Part shown: one piece after another, positions 14,193 to 23,145 of the stretch
Layout of the letters: the number at the start of each line of letters is the position of its first letter
How positions within the stretch are numbered: the stretch's first letter is position 1
Source: Nitrosarchaeum sp.
GTDB lineage: Archaea; Thermoproteota; Nitrososphaeria; Nitrososphaerales; Nitrosopumilaceae
NCBI GenBank assembly: GCA_016844465.1
Contig: JAERMO010000004.1
Location: 18,619 to 57,586 of the forward strand
DNA length: 38,968 nucleotides
Reading direction: 5' to 3'
Position numbers and translations under genes: made by a program
Notes under the pieces: generated by a model
Seen by the model: the letters and a program-made list of their open reading frames with translations, nothing else
What the model was told of the DNA's origin: nothing
Database searches by the model: none

Positions 14193-15722
14193 ATGGCTGT
14201 TAAAGAAATAAAGAAGAAAATAGACAAAATTGAAGATAAAACAAAAAAAATCACAAAACGTGAACCTACATCCGCGGCATTGTTGAAAAAGGTAGCATCA
14301 GTATCAGACTCTAGCAAAGCATTACAAAAAGAGATCAAAGTAATGTCAAAGATTTTCGGAGATAATCAAAAAGTGCTTGTTTCCATGAAAGAAATGATTG
14401 ATACTTTGACCTCAACTCTAGAAAACATACAAAGGCAATCAAAACAAATCAATATTCTTGAAGACGATACACAAAAACTGTATGCAGGGTTAAATCAAGT
14501 AAGAGCACAATCCAACATAGTTACAAAAATTCATGAACAAACCACAAAACTTCAAGAAGAAGTAAACAAAATAAACGAATTACAAAAATCATCACCAAAG
14601 ACACAGGAATTATCACACCAAATAGAGGACAGTGCAAATTCTATAAAAAATAATTCACAAATGATAATAAAAATAGCACAAAGAATTGATGAAGTAAGAG
14701 ATGATTTAAGAAAAGTATCTGGGAAATCAGATTCATTTTTAGATATAGGTAATGAAATTGATAACCTAAAAAACAGCATTCAAGAAATAGCCAAAAAAAC
14801 AGACAGTTTAGAAATAAATTCTCAGATAATCTCCAGCTTTAAACAAGAACTGGTAAAAATCACAGACAATGTAAATTCTGCATCAAAACTAAGTTCAGAA
14901 TTAGCTGCGATAAAAGTTACAATTGATGCAATTTCTGGAAAAGCATCAAAAATTGATTCTCTTGGAGGAGTTATAGATGGACTAAAACGACAATTTGACA
15001 CTGTTGCCACAAATGCAGATTCTGCATCCAATTTGAGTATAAATACAATCAAAAGTATTTCAGGGAAAGTAGATAAAATTGAAACTGAAATTAATTCACT
15101 TTCACATAGGGCAGATTCTACCGCATTTGTAGGAGAAGGTTTAAAATCAGTACAAGAGGATTTTTCAGATTTCAAACAAAATGTATTTGAGAAGACAAAC
15201 ATAATTGAAGAAAAAATTTCATCCGTCTCGGATATATTAAAACGACAAGATGCATCTGTAGTAGAGTTTCACAGAAAATCAGATAAAATTTTTGAAGAGA
15301 TGCAATCCGTCAAAAATGTTACAAACAAGGCATCTAAAGATTCATCAAAGGAGGTCATGGCATTACTAAAGCTATCAGAATATCAATCAAATATTAGAAT
15401 GCATTCTGAATCAAAATATGGAGATGTAAAAGATCTTGAAAACATGGCATCACAAACAGCAAATATTGTAAATCTATTTGACAGATTATCAATAGAATCG
15501 GGGGAGAAAATACCATTACCACATGAAGTTAGACAATGGGCAGTAAGCAAGATTTTGGACTGCGCAGACAAGTGGGAAATCAGATTTAGCGACATATTTA
15601 CAATTTTGACAAATGCGATAGGTAAAGAATTATTAAAAGAGGCAATTAGAATTCAACAAATTAGAGATATTTATGGCATCAGAGCTGTAGATGAAATACG
15701 AAAAGAGTTGAATATTGCCTAG
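14193..15722 (+). CDS. Long coiled-coil protein with tandem 24-residue repeats
   Basis: 509 residues with no signal peptide or membrane span. Residues 1-60 are Lys-rich; 60-420 are predicted continuous helix with few prolines. Four exact 24-residue repeats run at 179-202, 203-226, 227-250 and 251-274, of the form xDSxxxxxxxIxxLKxxhxxIAxK. The C-terminal 100 residues are different: a compact domain (LPHEVRQWAVSKILDCADKW, FSDIFTILTNAIGKELLKEA, IYGIRAVDEIRKEL) that looks conserved and could bind a partner. Function unknown; SMC-, MCP- or laminin-like hits would only reflect the coiled coil. It converges on the glycosyltransferase with a 4-nt overlap. Confidence 0.75.
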   Translation: MAVKEIKKKIDKIEDKTKKITKREPTSAALLKKVASVSDSSKALQKEIKVMSKIFGDNQKVLVSMKEMIDTLTSTLENIQRQSKQINILEDDTQKLYAGLNQVRAQSNIVTKIHEQTTKLQEEVNKINELQKSSPKTQELSHQIEDSANSIKNNSQMIIKIAQRIDEVRDDLRKVSGKSDSFLDIGNEIDNLKNSIQEIAKKTDSLEINSQIISSFKQELVKITDNVNSASKLSSELAAIKVTIDAISGKASKIDSLGGVIDGLKRQFDTVATNADSASNLSINTIKSISGKVDKIETEINSLSHRADSTAFVGEGLKSVQEDFSDFKQNVFEKTNIIEEKISSVSDILKRQDASVVEFHRKSDKIFEEMQSVKNVTNKASKDSSKEVMALLKLSEYQSNIRMHSESKYGDVKDLENMASQTANIVNLFDRLSIESGEKIPLPHEVRQWAVSKILDCADKWEIRFSDIFTILTNAIGKELLKEAIRIQQIRDIYGIRAVDEIRKELNIA

Positions 15723-17761
15723 ACGCCAGTTACTTGATCAAAGGAAGTTAGTTGATCTTTCTTTCGTTTTAGAGCTGCGAATATTCCTAAAATTGCAGCT
15801 ATCCAAATTGTGCTAAAAAGAATGTTAGATACGCTGACATACATATATGGAGTAGCATCCATTATATTTTTACTAAGTGCTATAGAGCGTTCTTGAATGT
15901 TAGTCATTCCAGTCTGAAATGCAGAACTGTCATCAGATACTCTTGAAATTGTTTCAATGTTTGCAATCATAGTATTAACATCACGTTCTATTCGGTTAAA
16001 GTTTGTAGATTCTGTTGGAAATATCCATACAGGATTTTTACTTTCAGGTAATTTATCCAAAATTATTGTTAAATCTTGTTTAATTGCAGTTAAATGAATT
16101 TTAATTGCAGTAGGATCAGAGGAACCCATTATTCCATCCAAATTTCCACGTATTCTATCAAGAGGGTAGATATCGTCATTATAGCCATTAATTGCCATAA
16201 ATCCTCCAAAAATCACAATTGCAGCTATTCCAATCATTGAAAATTGATAGATTCGTTTTGCCATTTTTTCCCCCTTTGTTAAAAGTGGAATGACGCTGGA
16301 TTTATTTCTTTTAAATCTGGTATGAGAGAGGCTCATATAGGCAATATAAAAAAACCCAACTGTCTGCAACCCTATAATTGGAGCAAAAATAGGATTATTT
16401 GAAAATATTGAAATTAAAATTCCCATCAATCCATAAATGCCGAAAAAGATCTCAAGCAAGGTAGTTTTTGTAAACGGCAGATTGTACGCCTTATCTCTCC
16501 AGTCATCTTCTTTGTTAATAATTCCATATTTTGGAGTTCTCAAGAATTCATTTTTCTTTCCAAAAATTGCATCAAATACAGCGACGCTGTTATTTACAGA
16601 CATTCCTGCATTGAAAACAAGTAATGCAGGTAAAATTTTTGCCTTTGATTTCCAAGAGTTGTGATACATGCTTTGAATAATAATTATGTACGCCCCAGGT
16701 CCCATAGCAAGATATGTGGCAATTGTCAATGCTGGAATAACACTGACTAGATAGAGATTCATGTTTGCAGCCAAGAGAACAGGTAGTGCAAGAAATTGTA
16801 CTAGGATTAATGGATAGACAATATGACGGGTGAGTTGAATAAATGCTTGAATTTTTGCTTCTATTGCAACTTTGCGTTTGATTATAATCTCTGCCAATAA
16901 TTTAATTGCGCATTGTATAGAACCTTTTGCCCAACGAAATTGTTGTCTTTTAGCTGCATTCATTTGGACTGGAAGTTCTGCATTAACTACAATATCGGGA
17001 AGAAAGATACATTTCCATCCTTTCATTTGTGCCCTGTAGCTAAGATCAAGATCTTCAACAAGGGTAGCTGTATGCCATCCACCAGCATCCTCTATACATT
17101 TACGTTTCCAGATTCCAGCAGTACCATTAAAGTTCATAAATAAATGAGAGTTACTTTTGGCCTTTTGTTCAATCAAAAAATGAAAGTCAAGACTAAGTGC
17201 TTGTGCTTGAGTGATTGCAGAATAGTTTTCATTTACATGTCCCCAACGACACTGAATGAATCCAATATTAGATTTAGAAAAATGAGGAATCGCTCTTTTT
17301 AAAAACCAATTAGGTGGGATAAAATCAGCATCAAAAATTGCTACGAATTCAGTATCAGTAGTTTGCATTGCATGTTTTAAAGATCCTGCCTTGTATCCCT
17401 TTCTAGTACCGCGCCGTATATGCTCAATTTGAAATCCTTGTCTTTTGTATTCATCAACAGCATCATCAATAATCTTTACAGTGTCATCATCAGAGTCATC
17501 TAAAACCATAATTCTCATCTTTTCTTGTGGATAATCCATTGCACAAACTGCATCAACTAATCTCTTTGCGACATACTTTTCATTGTATATTGGTAGCTGA
17601 ATAGTAACTGTTGGGGTACCTACATCAATGGTAGTAAAAATTTCCTTTCTTTTTATTGAAAGATATGTCAGGTAATAGAAATTGCAAGTATATGCAGTAA
17701 TTATAATAGCTGATAAAATAAACAGATCAAAAACAAATTGAGTGAATGAATTAAGAGCCAT
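15719..17761 (-). CDS. Membrane GT2 glycosyltransferase, BcsA/cellulose-synthase-like
   Basis: 680 residues. TM helices at about 9-33, then a cytosolic GT-A domain with Asp88/89 (VLDDSDDD), DAD at 144-146, the acceptor-site VEDLDL at 235-240 and QQFRW at 273-277, the complete set for processive family-2 synthases. Six or so membrane helices follow (315-510). Unusually, an external helical region of about 130 residues (roughly 515-645) sits between the last helices, ending in TM 650-668. It probably makes or exports a polysaccharide or glycan for the cell surface; the product is unknown. The start is 53 bp from the ferredoxin gene's end. Confidence 0.88.
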   Translation of the reverse strand: MALNSFTQFVFDLFILSAIIITAYTCNFYYLTYLSIKRKEIFTTIDVGTPTVTIQLPIYNEKYVAKRLVDAVCAMDYPQEKMRIMVLDDSDDDTVKIIDDAVDEYKRQGFQIEHIRRGTRKGYKAGSLKHAMQTTDTEFVAIFDADFIPPNWFLKRAIPHFSKSNIGFIQCRWGHVNENYSAITQAQALSLDFHFLIEQKAKSNSHLFMNFNGTAGIWKRKCIEDAGGWHTATLVEDLDLSYRAQMKGWKCIFLPDIVVNAELPVQMNAAKRQQFRWAKGSIQCAIKLLAEIIIKRKVAIEAKIQAFIQLTRHIVYPLILVQFLALPVLLAANMNLYLVSVIPALTIATYLAMGPGAYIIIIQSMYHNSWKSKAKILPALLVFNAGMSVNNSVAVFDAIFGKKNEFLRTPKYGIINKEDDWRDKAYNLPFTKTTLLEIFFGIYGLMGILISIFSNNPIFAPIIGLQTVGFFYIAYMSLSHTRFKRNKSSVIPLLTKGEKMAKRIYQFSMIGIAAIVIFGGFMAINGYNDDIYPLDRIRGNLDGIMGSSDPTAIKIHLTAIKQDLTIILDKLPESKNPVWIFPTESTNFNRIERDVNTMIANIETISRVSDDSSAFQTGMTNIQERSIALSKNIMDATPYMYVSVSNILFSTIWIAAILGIFAALKRKKDQLTSFDQVTGV

Positions 17762-17814
17762 TACTTTGATTCTAAAAATAGTTAGTCGCTATTTATACTT
17801 GCAAAATAAATTAA

Positions 17815-18765
17815 TCATTTTTGTTCAAAAATCTTTATTGCTTGTGGCGGACAAACGCCTTCGCAAGCAAGACAAAATATGCAATCGGGCTCTTTTGACA
17901 TTAAGGGTTTTTTCCCAGATGCCGGATTTCCAGGAGTATCAAACCATTCGTAAACTCCAACTGGACATGCTTCAATACATCCACCATCTGCAATACAAAT
18001 ATCATAATCAACAGATACAAATTCGCCCCATACGCCAAGGATTCCATTATTGGCGCCTTTTCTACCCCAAGTCTTGATTGTATACCCATTTGCATCAAAT
18101 GGAACAGATAGTTTCATTTTAGATTTGTAGGCTACATCAATTGGACCAGGTTTTGCCCCATCGGGAATTTCAAATTCTCCACCTTCGTCTTCGGCAATTT
18201 CATCAGCCCCAGCTTCAATTGGTTTTGGTTTGGCATTAAGAACAATTTTTGCGAGGGGTGTAAGTTCTTCTAGTCTCTGTATTGCTTCGTATTGATTGAG
18301 TTTCTCTGCTTTTGCAAGATAAGAAATCATTTTGTCTGCTAAGATAGTATTACGTAAAATAGTATCAATAACCATTTTTGCAAAATGATCTGCTTTTTTT
18401 CGATAATCTTTAACCCAATTTGGATCGCCAAATTTTTCAATTGGAAAAATTTGATAAATAATATCAACTACTTCACCGCTAACAATTTCGACTGTGACCG
18501 ATAACTTTACTTCTTCATATCCTTTGGCATCTGGATTTTTCATATTCTGTTCTTTCCACCTATATGTTGCAAAGATTCGATCAGCATAAGCATCCATTTC
18601 AAATGCCTTTTTCAAACCATCATGTACGGATTTAATTTCTAAAGGATCTTCAAGTTTTATTGGCAATCTATAAAGTCCAAGTTTGAATCCATGTAGAGGA
18701 TACACACCCCGTTTTGCAGTTGGCGCCTCCATTGTCCAGACTCGATCTTTTAGAAGTAATGACAT
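17815..18765 (-). CDS. Sulfolobus-type 7Fe ferredoxin with a large N-terminal domain
   Basis: 316 residues. The last 65 form a ferredoxin: CIADGGCIEACP (Cys257, 263, 267, with Asp260 in place of a Cys) and CIFCLACEGVCP (Cys295, 298, 301, 305). This is the [3Fe-4S][4Fe-4S] pattern of Sulfolobus ferredoxin. The preceding YTIKTWGRKGANNGILGVWG also resembles its N-terminal extension, which holds zinc in Sulfolobus. Residues 1-210 are an extra domain I do not recognise. Probable role: electron carrier for KorAB-type enzymes and the ETF, soluble in the cytosol. Confidence 0.88.
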   Translation of the reverse strand: MSLLLKDRVWTMEAPTAKRGVYPLHGFKLGLYRLPIKLEDPLEIKSVHDGLKKAFEMDAYADRIFATYRWKEQNMKNPDAKGYEEVKLSVTVEIVSGEVVDIIYQIFPIEKFGDPNWVKDYRKKADHFAKMVIDTILRNTILADKMISYLAKAEKLNQYEAIQRLEELTPLAKIVLNAKPKPIEAGADEIAEDEGGEFEIPDGAKPGPIDVAYKSKMKLSVPFDANGYTIKTWGRKGANNGILGVWGEFVSVDYDICIADGGCIEACPVGVYEWFDTPGNPASGKKPLMSKEPDCIFCLACEGVCPPQAIKIFEQK

Positions 18766-18801
18766 GTATTTTCAATGAATTGAATTTATTTAAAAAGGTT
18801 A

Positions 18802-19113
18802 TCAGTCATTGTCGTCTGGGCATGTAAGTTCCCGAATTTCGACATACTTTTTTTCCATGTTTTCTGCGTATTCTGAGATCGTTTTTAGATCAAATAGGTT
18901 TTTTGAAAAATACCAACGAATTGGAACCCAATGACCTATTCCGTCCATATCGTGGATCATTCCTTTATCTGATTGTACATTTAGTTTTTCGTCAATTGAT
19001 GTGTCCTTTACGGTAAGACCTCTTTTCGTCTTATCTTCCAAAACAAAATGAGTATTAGCATCTTTAATGTAATAAAATGATCCTTGCTGTATCACAGGAA
19101 AGTCTAATGACAA
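18802..19113 (-). CDS. Conserved hypothetical protein downstream of a rhodanese
   Basis: 103 residues starting 1 nt after the rhodanese stop, hence probably cotranscribed. The order of strands (SFYYIKDANTHFVLEDKTKR, GLTVKDTSIDEKLN) and a tryptophan-rich patch (GHWVPIRWYF) suggest a small beta barrel. One Cys near the C-terminus. No family recognised. Linkage to sulfurtransferase and ferredoxin hints at sulfur or iron-sulfur handling, an inference from position only. Confidence 0.6.
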   Translation of the reverse strand: MSLDFPVIQQGSFYYIKDANTHFVLEDKTKRGLTVKDTSIDEKLNVQSDKGMIHDMDGIGHWVPIRWYFSKNLFDLKTISEYAENMEKKYVEIRELTCPDDND

Positions 19114-19114
19114 T

Positions 19115-19960
19115 TTATTTTTCTACTGGGTTTCCGATCATGTTACCCCATTCAGTCCAAGAACCATCATAGTTTCGAACCTTAGAATAACCAAGAAGGT
19201 ATTTTAGAACAAACCAACTATGCGATGATCTTTCACCAATTCTACAATAGCATATAACATCTTTATCAGGCGTCACGCCTTTTTGTTCATAATTTTGTTT
19301 AAGAATTTCTACAGACTTGAATGTTCCATCAGCATCATTTACAGCAGTTGCCCATGGAATATTATTTGCTCCAGGAATATGTCCACCTCGCTGTGCATGT
19401 TCCATCGGATATTCAGGTGGTGCTGTAATTTCACCAGTGAATTCTTTGGGTGATCTTACATCAACCATTACAGAGTCTTCTCGCCCCAATGCTCTACTAA
19501 CATCAAACAAGTAAGCACGTAATCCTTCATCAGGAGGCTGTGCCTTGTACGCGGTGAAAGAAATTTGAGGTTCTTCTGTGATGTATCCTTTATTTTCTAA
19601 TTCCCATTTTTTTCTTCCACCATCCATAATTTTTAGATTTTCATGGCCATAGAATTTGAAAACCCAAAAAACAAATGCTGCAAACCAATTATTAAAATCA
19701 CCATAAAGGATTACTTCAGTGTCTTCACTTATACCGTTTTTTGACATTAATGCTTCAAATTGTTTTTTATTAATTATATCTCGAGTTATTGGATCATTGA
19801 CATCACGTTTCCACCAAATTAAGCTGGCTCCTTTAATGTGGCCTTTATGATATCCGTTTACGGGATCATAATCTACTTCAACTAATTTTCTATTCTTATT
19901 TGGCGGATTATTGTATACCCAATTGGTATCTACTAAAACTTCAGGATGTGCGTAATTCAC
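19115..19960 (-). CDS. Two-domain thiosulfate/3-mercaptopyruvate sulfurtransferase (rhodanese)
   Basis: 281 residues, the usual size for tandem rhodanese. The N-terminal domain (about 8-125) lacks a catalytic Cys: the loop reads ILYGDFNNWFAAF. The C-terminal domain (about 155-275) has the active loop CYCRIGERSSHSW, with Cys239 as persulfide carrier. GGHIPGANNIPW and EWGNMIGNPVEK are standard family features. The CRIGER loop resembles thiosulfate sulfurtransferases more than mercaptopyruvate enzymes. It heads a small minus-strand unit with the 103-residue gene. Confidence 0.92.
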   Translation of the reverse strand: MNYAHPEVLVDTNWVYNNPPNKNRKLVEVDYDPVNGYHKGHIKGASLIWWKRDVNDPITRDIINKKQFEALMSKNGISEDTEVILYGDFNNWFAAFVFWVFKFYGHENLKIMDGGRKKWELENKGYITEEPQISFTAYKAQPPDEGLRAYLFDVSRALGREDSVMVDVRSPKEFTGEITAPPEYPMEHAQRGGHIPGANNIPWATAVNDADGTFKSVEILKQNYEQKGVTPDKDVICYCRIGERSSHSWFVLKYLLGYSKVRNYDGSWTEWGNMIGNPVEK

Positions 19961-20340
19961 ATTATTTTATAAATTTGTATTCATACTTAATTGTTTTCAC
20001 ATTGTATTGACTAAATGGTCATTATATCAAATTTTTATTGTTCTTAAATATGGTATCTTCACTAGCCTCACCTTCGAATTTAAAATCGATGAACATATAA
20101 TTTTCCATCACCATTAACGTCACAGAAAAGAAAAAAGAGAAAAGAAAAATTCGTTGTTGAATTTGAACCAAATCATTTTGGAGTGTGTAGTTGATTTTAG
20201 TATCTGAATATTGTTTTATTATTGAACATATTTGATCCTACCAAGTGCTCACTTGGACTTGTTTGTAGAGAATTTCCATTATATAGTTGACAATAATTTA
20301 AAAAATATCCTTTTAACTAAATGAGATTTAGGAGAACTGT
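19961..20340. other. Divergent spacer between the rhodanese and nadK
   Basis: 380 bp without a supported gene. It holds a purine-rich tract (about 20123-20150), a 16-bp symmetric element at 20241-20256, and a TATA-like ttaaaaaatatcc near 20298 for nadK. No tRNA or C/D box pair was found by eye. Confidence 0.4.
20241..20256. repeat. Inverted repeat CCAAGTG-CT-CACTTGG
   Basis: Perfect 7-bp arms with a 2-nt centre, 85 bp before the nadK start codon and about 50 bp before its TATA-like element. The position suggests a regulator site. As RNA the loop would be too tight for a good hairpin. Confidence 0.45.
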
Positions 20341-21156
20341 TTGAAACTTCAAAAAGTAGCAGTAGTTAGTAAGGTGGGTTCAAAAGAATCAGAAGAGGCA
20401 GCAAAAACTGTAGCAAAAAAATTTCTAGCAATAAAATCCAAAGTATTTACGATTTCCCCCATAGATGTAGAGGGTGCAGAAAAAGTAGAATCATTGGAGG
20501 ATTTAAAAAAAGAAAAACTTGATCTTGTAGTTACCTTGGGTGGAGATGGAACAACCCTTAGAGTTTTCAGGTATCTGGAAAATGAGACTCCAATTCTGAC
20601 AATTAATGTTGGTGGAAATAGAGGGATATTATCTGAGATAACTATTGATGAAATAGATGATGCGATAAATAAAGTTCTAAAAGACGAATTCTTTTTGGAT
20701 AAACGAACTAGGGTTGTTGCATCTTGTGGAGGTAAAGAATTTCCACCAGCATTAAACGAAATTTACATTTGCAGAACCAATCTTACAAAAACTGCAGAAA
20801 TTGAAATTAAATTTCAAGATGATACAGTAAAACAAAAAATGGACGGAGTAATTATTGCCACACCAAGCGGTTCAACAGGGCACTCATTTTCTTTAGGTGG
20901 TCCTATCCTTCATGAAAGTTTAGATGTTTTGATCATCACACCAGTTGCTCCAGTTTACAGATTAGAGTCAATCGTGGTACCAGATGAAAAAATAGAAATA
21001 ATCTCATCTCATGATTGCAGTATAGTCATGGATGCGCAAGTAGTTAAATCAGCAGGCTATGGAGAACCAATAATTATAAAGAAATATACAAAACCAGCAG
21101 TCTTTGTTAGATTAAAGAAACGGGGATTGAGACAGATGAGTAAGCTTGGATTTTAG
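20341..21156 (+). CDS. nadK: NAD kinase
   Basis: 271 residues. The diagnostic GGDGT is at 67-71 (VVTLGGDGTTLRVFRY), followed by INVGGNRGIL, the NEIY motif and DGVIIATPSGSTGHSFSLGG. It makes NADP from NAD with ATP or polyphosphate. The start is TTG: an in-frame TAG lies four codons upstream and a Shine-Dalgarno ggaga sits six bases before the TTG. Its last 11 nt overlap nob1, so the two are probably cotranslated. Confidence 0.95.
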   Translation: MKLQKVAVVSKVGSKESEEAAKTVAKKFLAIKSKVFTISPIDVEGAEKVESLEDLKKEKLDLVVTLGGDGTTLRVFRYLENETPILTINVGGNRGILSEITIDEIDDAINKVLKDEFFLDKRTRVVASCGGKEFPPALNEIYICRTNLTKTAEIEIKFQDDTVKQKMDGVIIATPSGSTGHSFSLGGPILHESLDVLIITPVAPVYRLESIVVPDEKIEIISSHDCSIVMDAQVVKSAGYGEPIIIKKYTKPAVFVRLKKRGLRQMSKLGF

Positions 21157-21652
21157 AATATTAGATGCGAGTGCATTTTATGCAGGAGTCCCGTTTGGAT
21201 CATCTGATGATTGTTATACAACATCTCTTGTTTATGAGGAGATAAAACACATTAAAAAAAATCATGATGCACTAGGAACATTGTTGGAAACTAATAGGTT
21301 AAAAATAATGGATCCAGACAAGGAGTCAACAGATAGGGCAATAATTTCAGCCAAAGAAACAGGTGATTTTCAACAATTATCAAAGCAAGATATTTCCATA
21401 ATTGCATTATGCATCAATCTTAATGGTGAGATTATTTCAGATGATTTTGCAATTACAAATGTTTCAAAAAATCTAGGATTGAAGATATCACCAATCATGA
21501 CTAACAATTTTCAAGATGTTGGAAAATGGGTTCATTATTGTCCCGGCTGTCGTACAAATCATACAACTGGGAAAGAGTGTCCAATGTGTGGTACCCTGCT
21601 TAAGAGAAAATTACTCAAGGGACAATCGTCTACCATACCAATCAACAAATGA
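21146..21652 (+). CDS. nob1: Nob1, rRNA maturation endonuclease (PIN domain plus zinc ribbon)
   Basis: 168 residues. The PIN domain begins ILDASAFY with catalytic Asp7; further acidic positions include Asp82 (KQDISIIALC) and Asp99-100 (EIISDDFAIT). The C-terminal zinc ribbon has Cys132, 135, 145 and 148 (YCPGCRTNHTTGKECPMCG). Nob1 cleaves the 3' end of pre-16S rRNA. Its start is TTG inside the end of nadK (11-nt overlap). The 3' end overlaps the interrupted rhodanese on the other strand by 42 nt, the longest such overlap here. It ends in TGA, so TGA is a normal stop in this genome. Confidence 0.92.
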   Translation: MDFRILDASAFYAGVPFGSSDDCYTTSLVYEEIKHIKKNHDALGTLLETNRLKIMDPDKESTDRAIISAKETGDFQQLSKQDISIIALCINLNGEIISDDFAITNVSKNLGLKISPIMTNNFQDVGKWVHYCPGCRTNHTTGKECPMCGTLLKRKLLKGQSSTIPINK

Positions 21653-22372
21653 TCCATCATACAATTTCACATCACGGTAACCTGCAATCATTAGTTGTAA
21701 AAATAAGCTAGATGCCCTATGGCCATGCATGCAATAACAAACAATTTGATCATCTTTAGATATTTTATTTTGAGAAAATAAATTTTGTAAAAAGATTTTG
21801 TTTTGAAACAATTTTCCATCATATCCTATTCCTTCAGTAAATGGAATTAGTTTGGAATTAGGTAAATGTCCACCCATAAATTCTTGAGGTGTCCGTGCAT
21901 CTAAAATAATAAAATTATTTAAATTTTCTTTAAGATGAACAGCTTCTATTCGAATCATTGAGTTGATTTTTGGAATAAACTTTGTTGTTTTAGGAATGAA
22001 TGATTTTTTCGTTAATTCAAAACCATTATTTTGCAAATCGATTATACTTGCATCAAGTAGATGTATTTTATCGTGTCCAAAGTACAAAAAAGTTCAAGCA
22101 ATCCTAGCAGCTGATGGATCCATAGAATCTCCGACAATAATGACAGTTTTAGAATCATCGATTCCAATTGAACTAAAAAGTTCAGTAATTTTTTCTGGAT
22201 CAATAACTAAATTTGAACCGTATTGATCAAATTGAATAACTTGTTCTATTGTTAGTGATTGAGATTTTGTTAAATGACCATAGAGAAATAATGTTTTAGG
22301 ACGTGTGTCCAAAATAATAATATCCTGATCAGAAAAATGATCTTTTAGCCAATCTATTGAAACTAACATCAA
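21611..22372 (-). pseudogene. Two-domain rhodanese interrupted by an in-frame TGA at a Trp position
   Basis: The track splits it into 92 and 158 residues, but both are in one frame: PSAARIA, then TGA at 22094-22096, then TFLYFGHDKIHLLDAS. Rhodaneses carry Trp in that place (RIAW.FLYFGH), so one G-to-A change explains the stop. The distal half keeps an intact active loop, CYCMHGHRASS, and family features such as LDARTPQEFMGGHLPNSK. The restored length is about 253 residues. Restart at the TTG (Leu-Tyr-Phe-Gly-His) could give a catalytic single-domain protein. It is last in the sbds operon, 31 nt after xpf. The second rhodanese at 19.1 kb may make it dispensable. Confidence 0.82.
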
Positions 22373-22403
22373 TGAGATGGATTTGCCAATTTATTTAATA
22401 GTA

Positions 22404-23093
22404 TCATGTATCATGCAAGGTTTTTTGGTTAGATTCCTTGAGATGCTTGCTTTGAGATTCAAGTATCGTTTTTATTTTTTTGGCCCTTGCATTTCCAAGA
22501 CCTTCAATTTTTGCAAGTTCGGTAGTTGTCGCAGTAAAAACTTTCAAAGGGGTCCCAAATTTCTCAAGTAATCTAACAGCAAATTTTTCCCCAACTCCAG
22601 GTAAACTACACAAAGAGGATAGTTGTTGTTTTTCTAAATCATTTGATTTTTTTATTTTTTTTAGGTATGGGCCTTTTGGAGATTCATTTCTAGAACACAT
22701 TGAAACAAGTAATTTTGCAGTATGAGTTGCATTAGGGGTAGGAATTATTGGAATTTTAAAATCAATCACTATAGTAGAAATGGCACCATAGAAAATCAAT
22801 GGATTATCAGTGATTTCCTCAATTTCATCGACATTTCCTTCGATTAGAACTATAGGAAATTGAAAATGTTCTTTTAGTCTAGAGCATTGATCAAAAAGTC
22901 TACCGTCAAAAACAGAAGACACTAAATCACGAATACTTTTTCTCTCCACAACTGTTTCAGGTGCAACAATATAATCTCCAACAGGGAGTGTTTTCATTTC
23001 AAGGTTTATTCCTATAGATTTTAGTAGATCTGGGATTCCGCTTTTGCGTTCTCGTTCATCTACAATAATTCGTAAATTTTCTAATTTCATCAA
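22404..23093 (-). CDS. XPF/ERCC4-type structure-specific nuclease
   Basis: 229 residues, the short archaeal XPF form without helicase. The ERCC4 nuclease site is complete: VDERERKSG at 11-19, GDY at 39-41 and VERKSIRDLV at 49-58 (the ERKxxxD motif). The C-terminus is a helix-hairpin-helix pair: LPGVGEKFAVRLLEKFG and IEGLGNARAKKI. It should cut 3' flaps or branched DNA in repair and fork processing, possibly with PCNA, although no clear PIP box ends the protein. It starts with ATG ATG, 52 nt after pfdB, in the sbds operon. Confidence 0.93.
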   Translation of the reverse strand: MMKLENLRIIVDERERKSGIPDLLKSIGINLEMKTLPVGDYIVAPETVVERKSIRDLVSSVFDGRLFDQCSRLKEHFQFPIVLIEGNVDEIEEITDNPLIFYGAISTIVIDFKIPIIPTPNATHTAKLLVSMCSRNESPKGPYLKKIKKSNDLEKQQLSSLCSLPGVGEKFAVRLLEKFGTPLKVFTATTTELAKIEGLGNARAKKIKTILESQSKHLKESNQKTLHDT

Positions 23094-23145
23094 ATGTAAT
23101 TTGGTTAATTTGTTAATATTTTATTTGATTTCTAATCGTTATTTG

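Noticed and set aside
14552-15595. Minus-strand ORFs of 70-126 residues inside the coiled-coil gene
   Set aside because: Serine/leucine-rich antisense shadows of Lys/Glu/Asp-rich codons.
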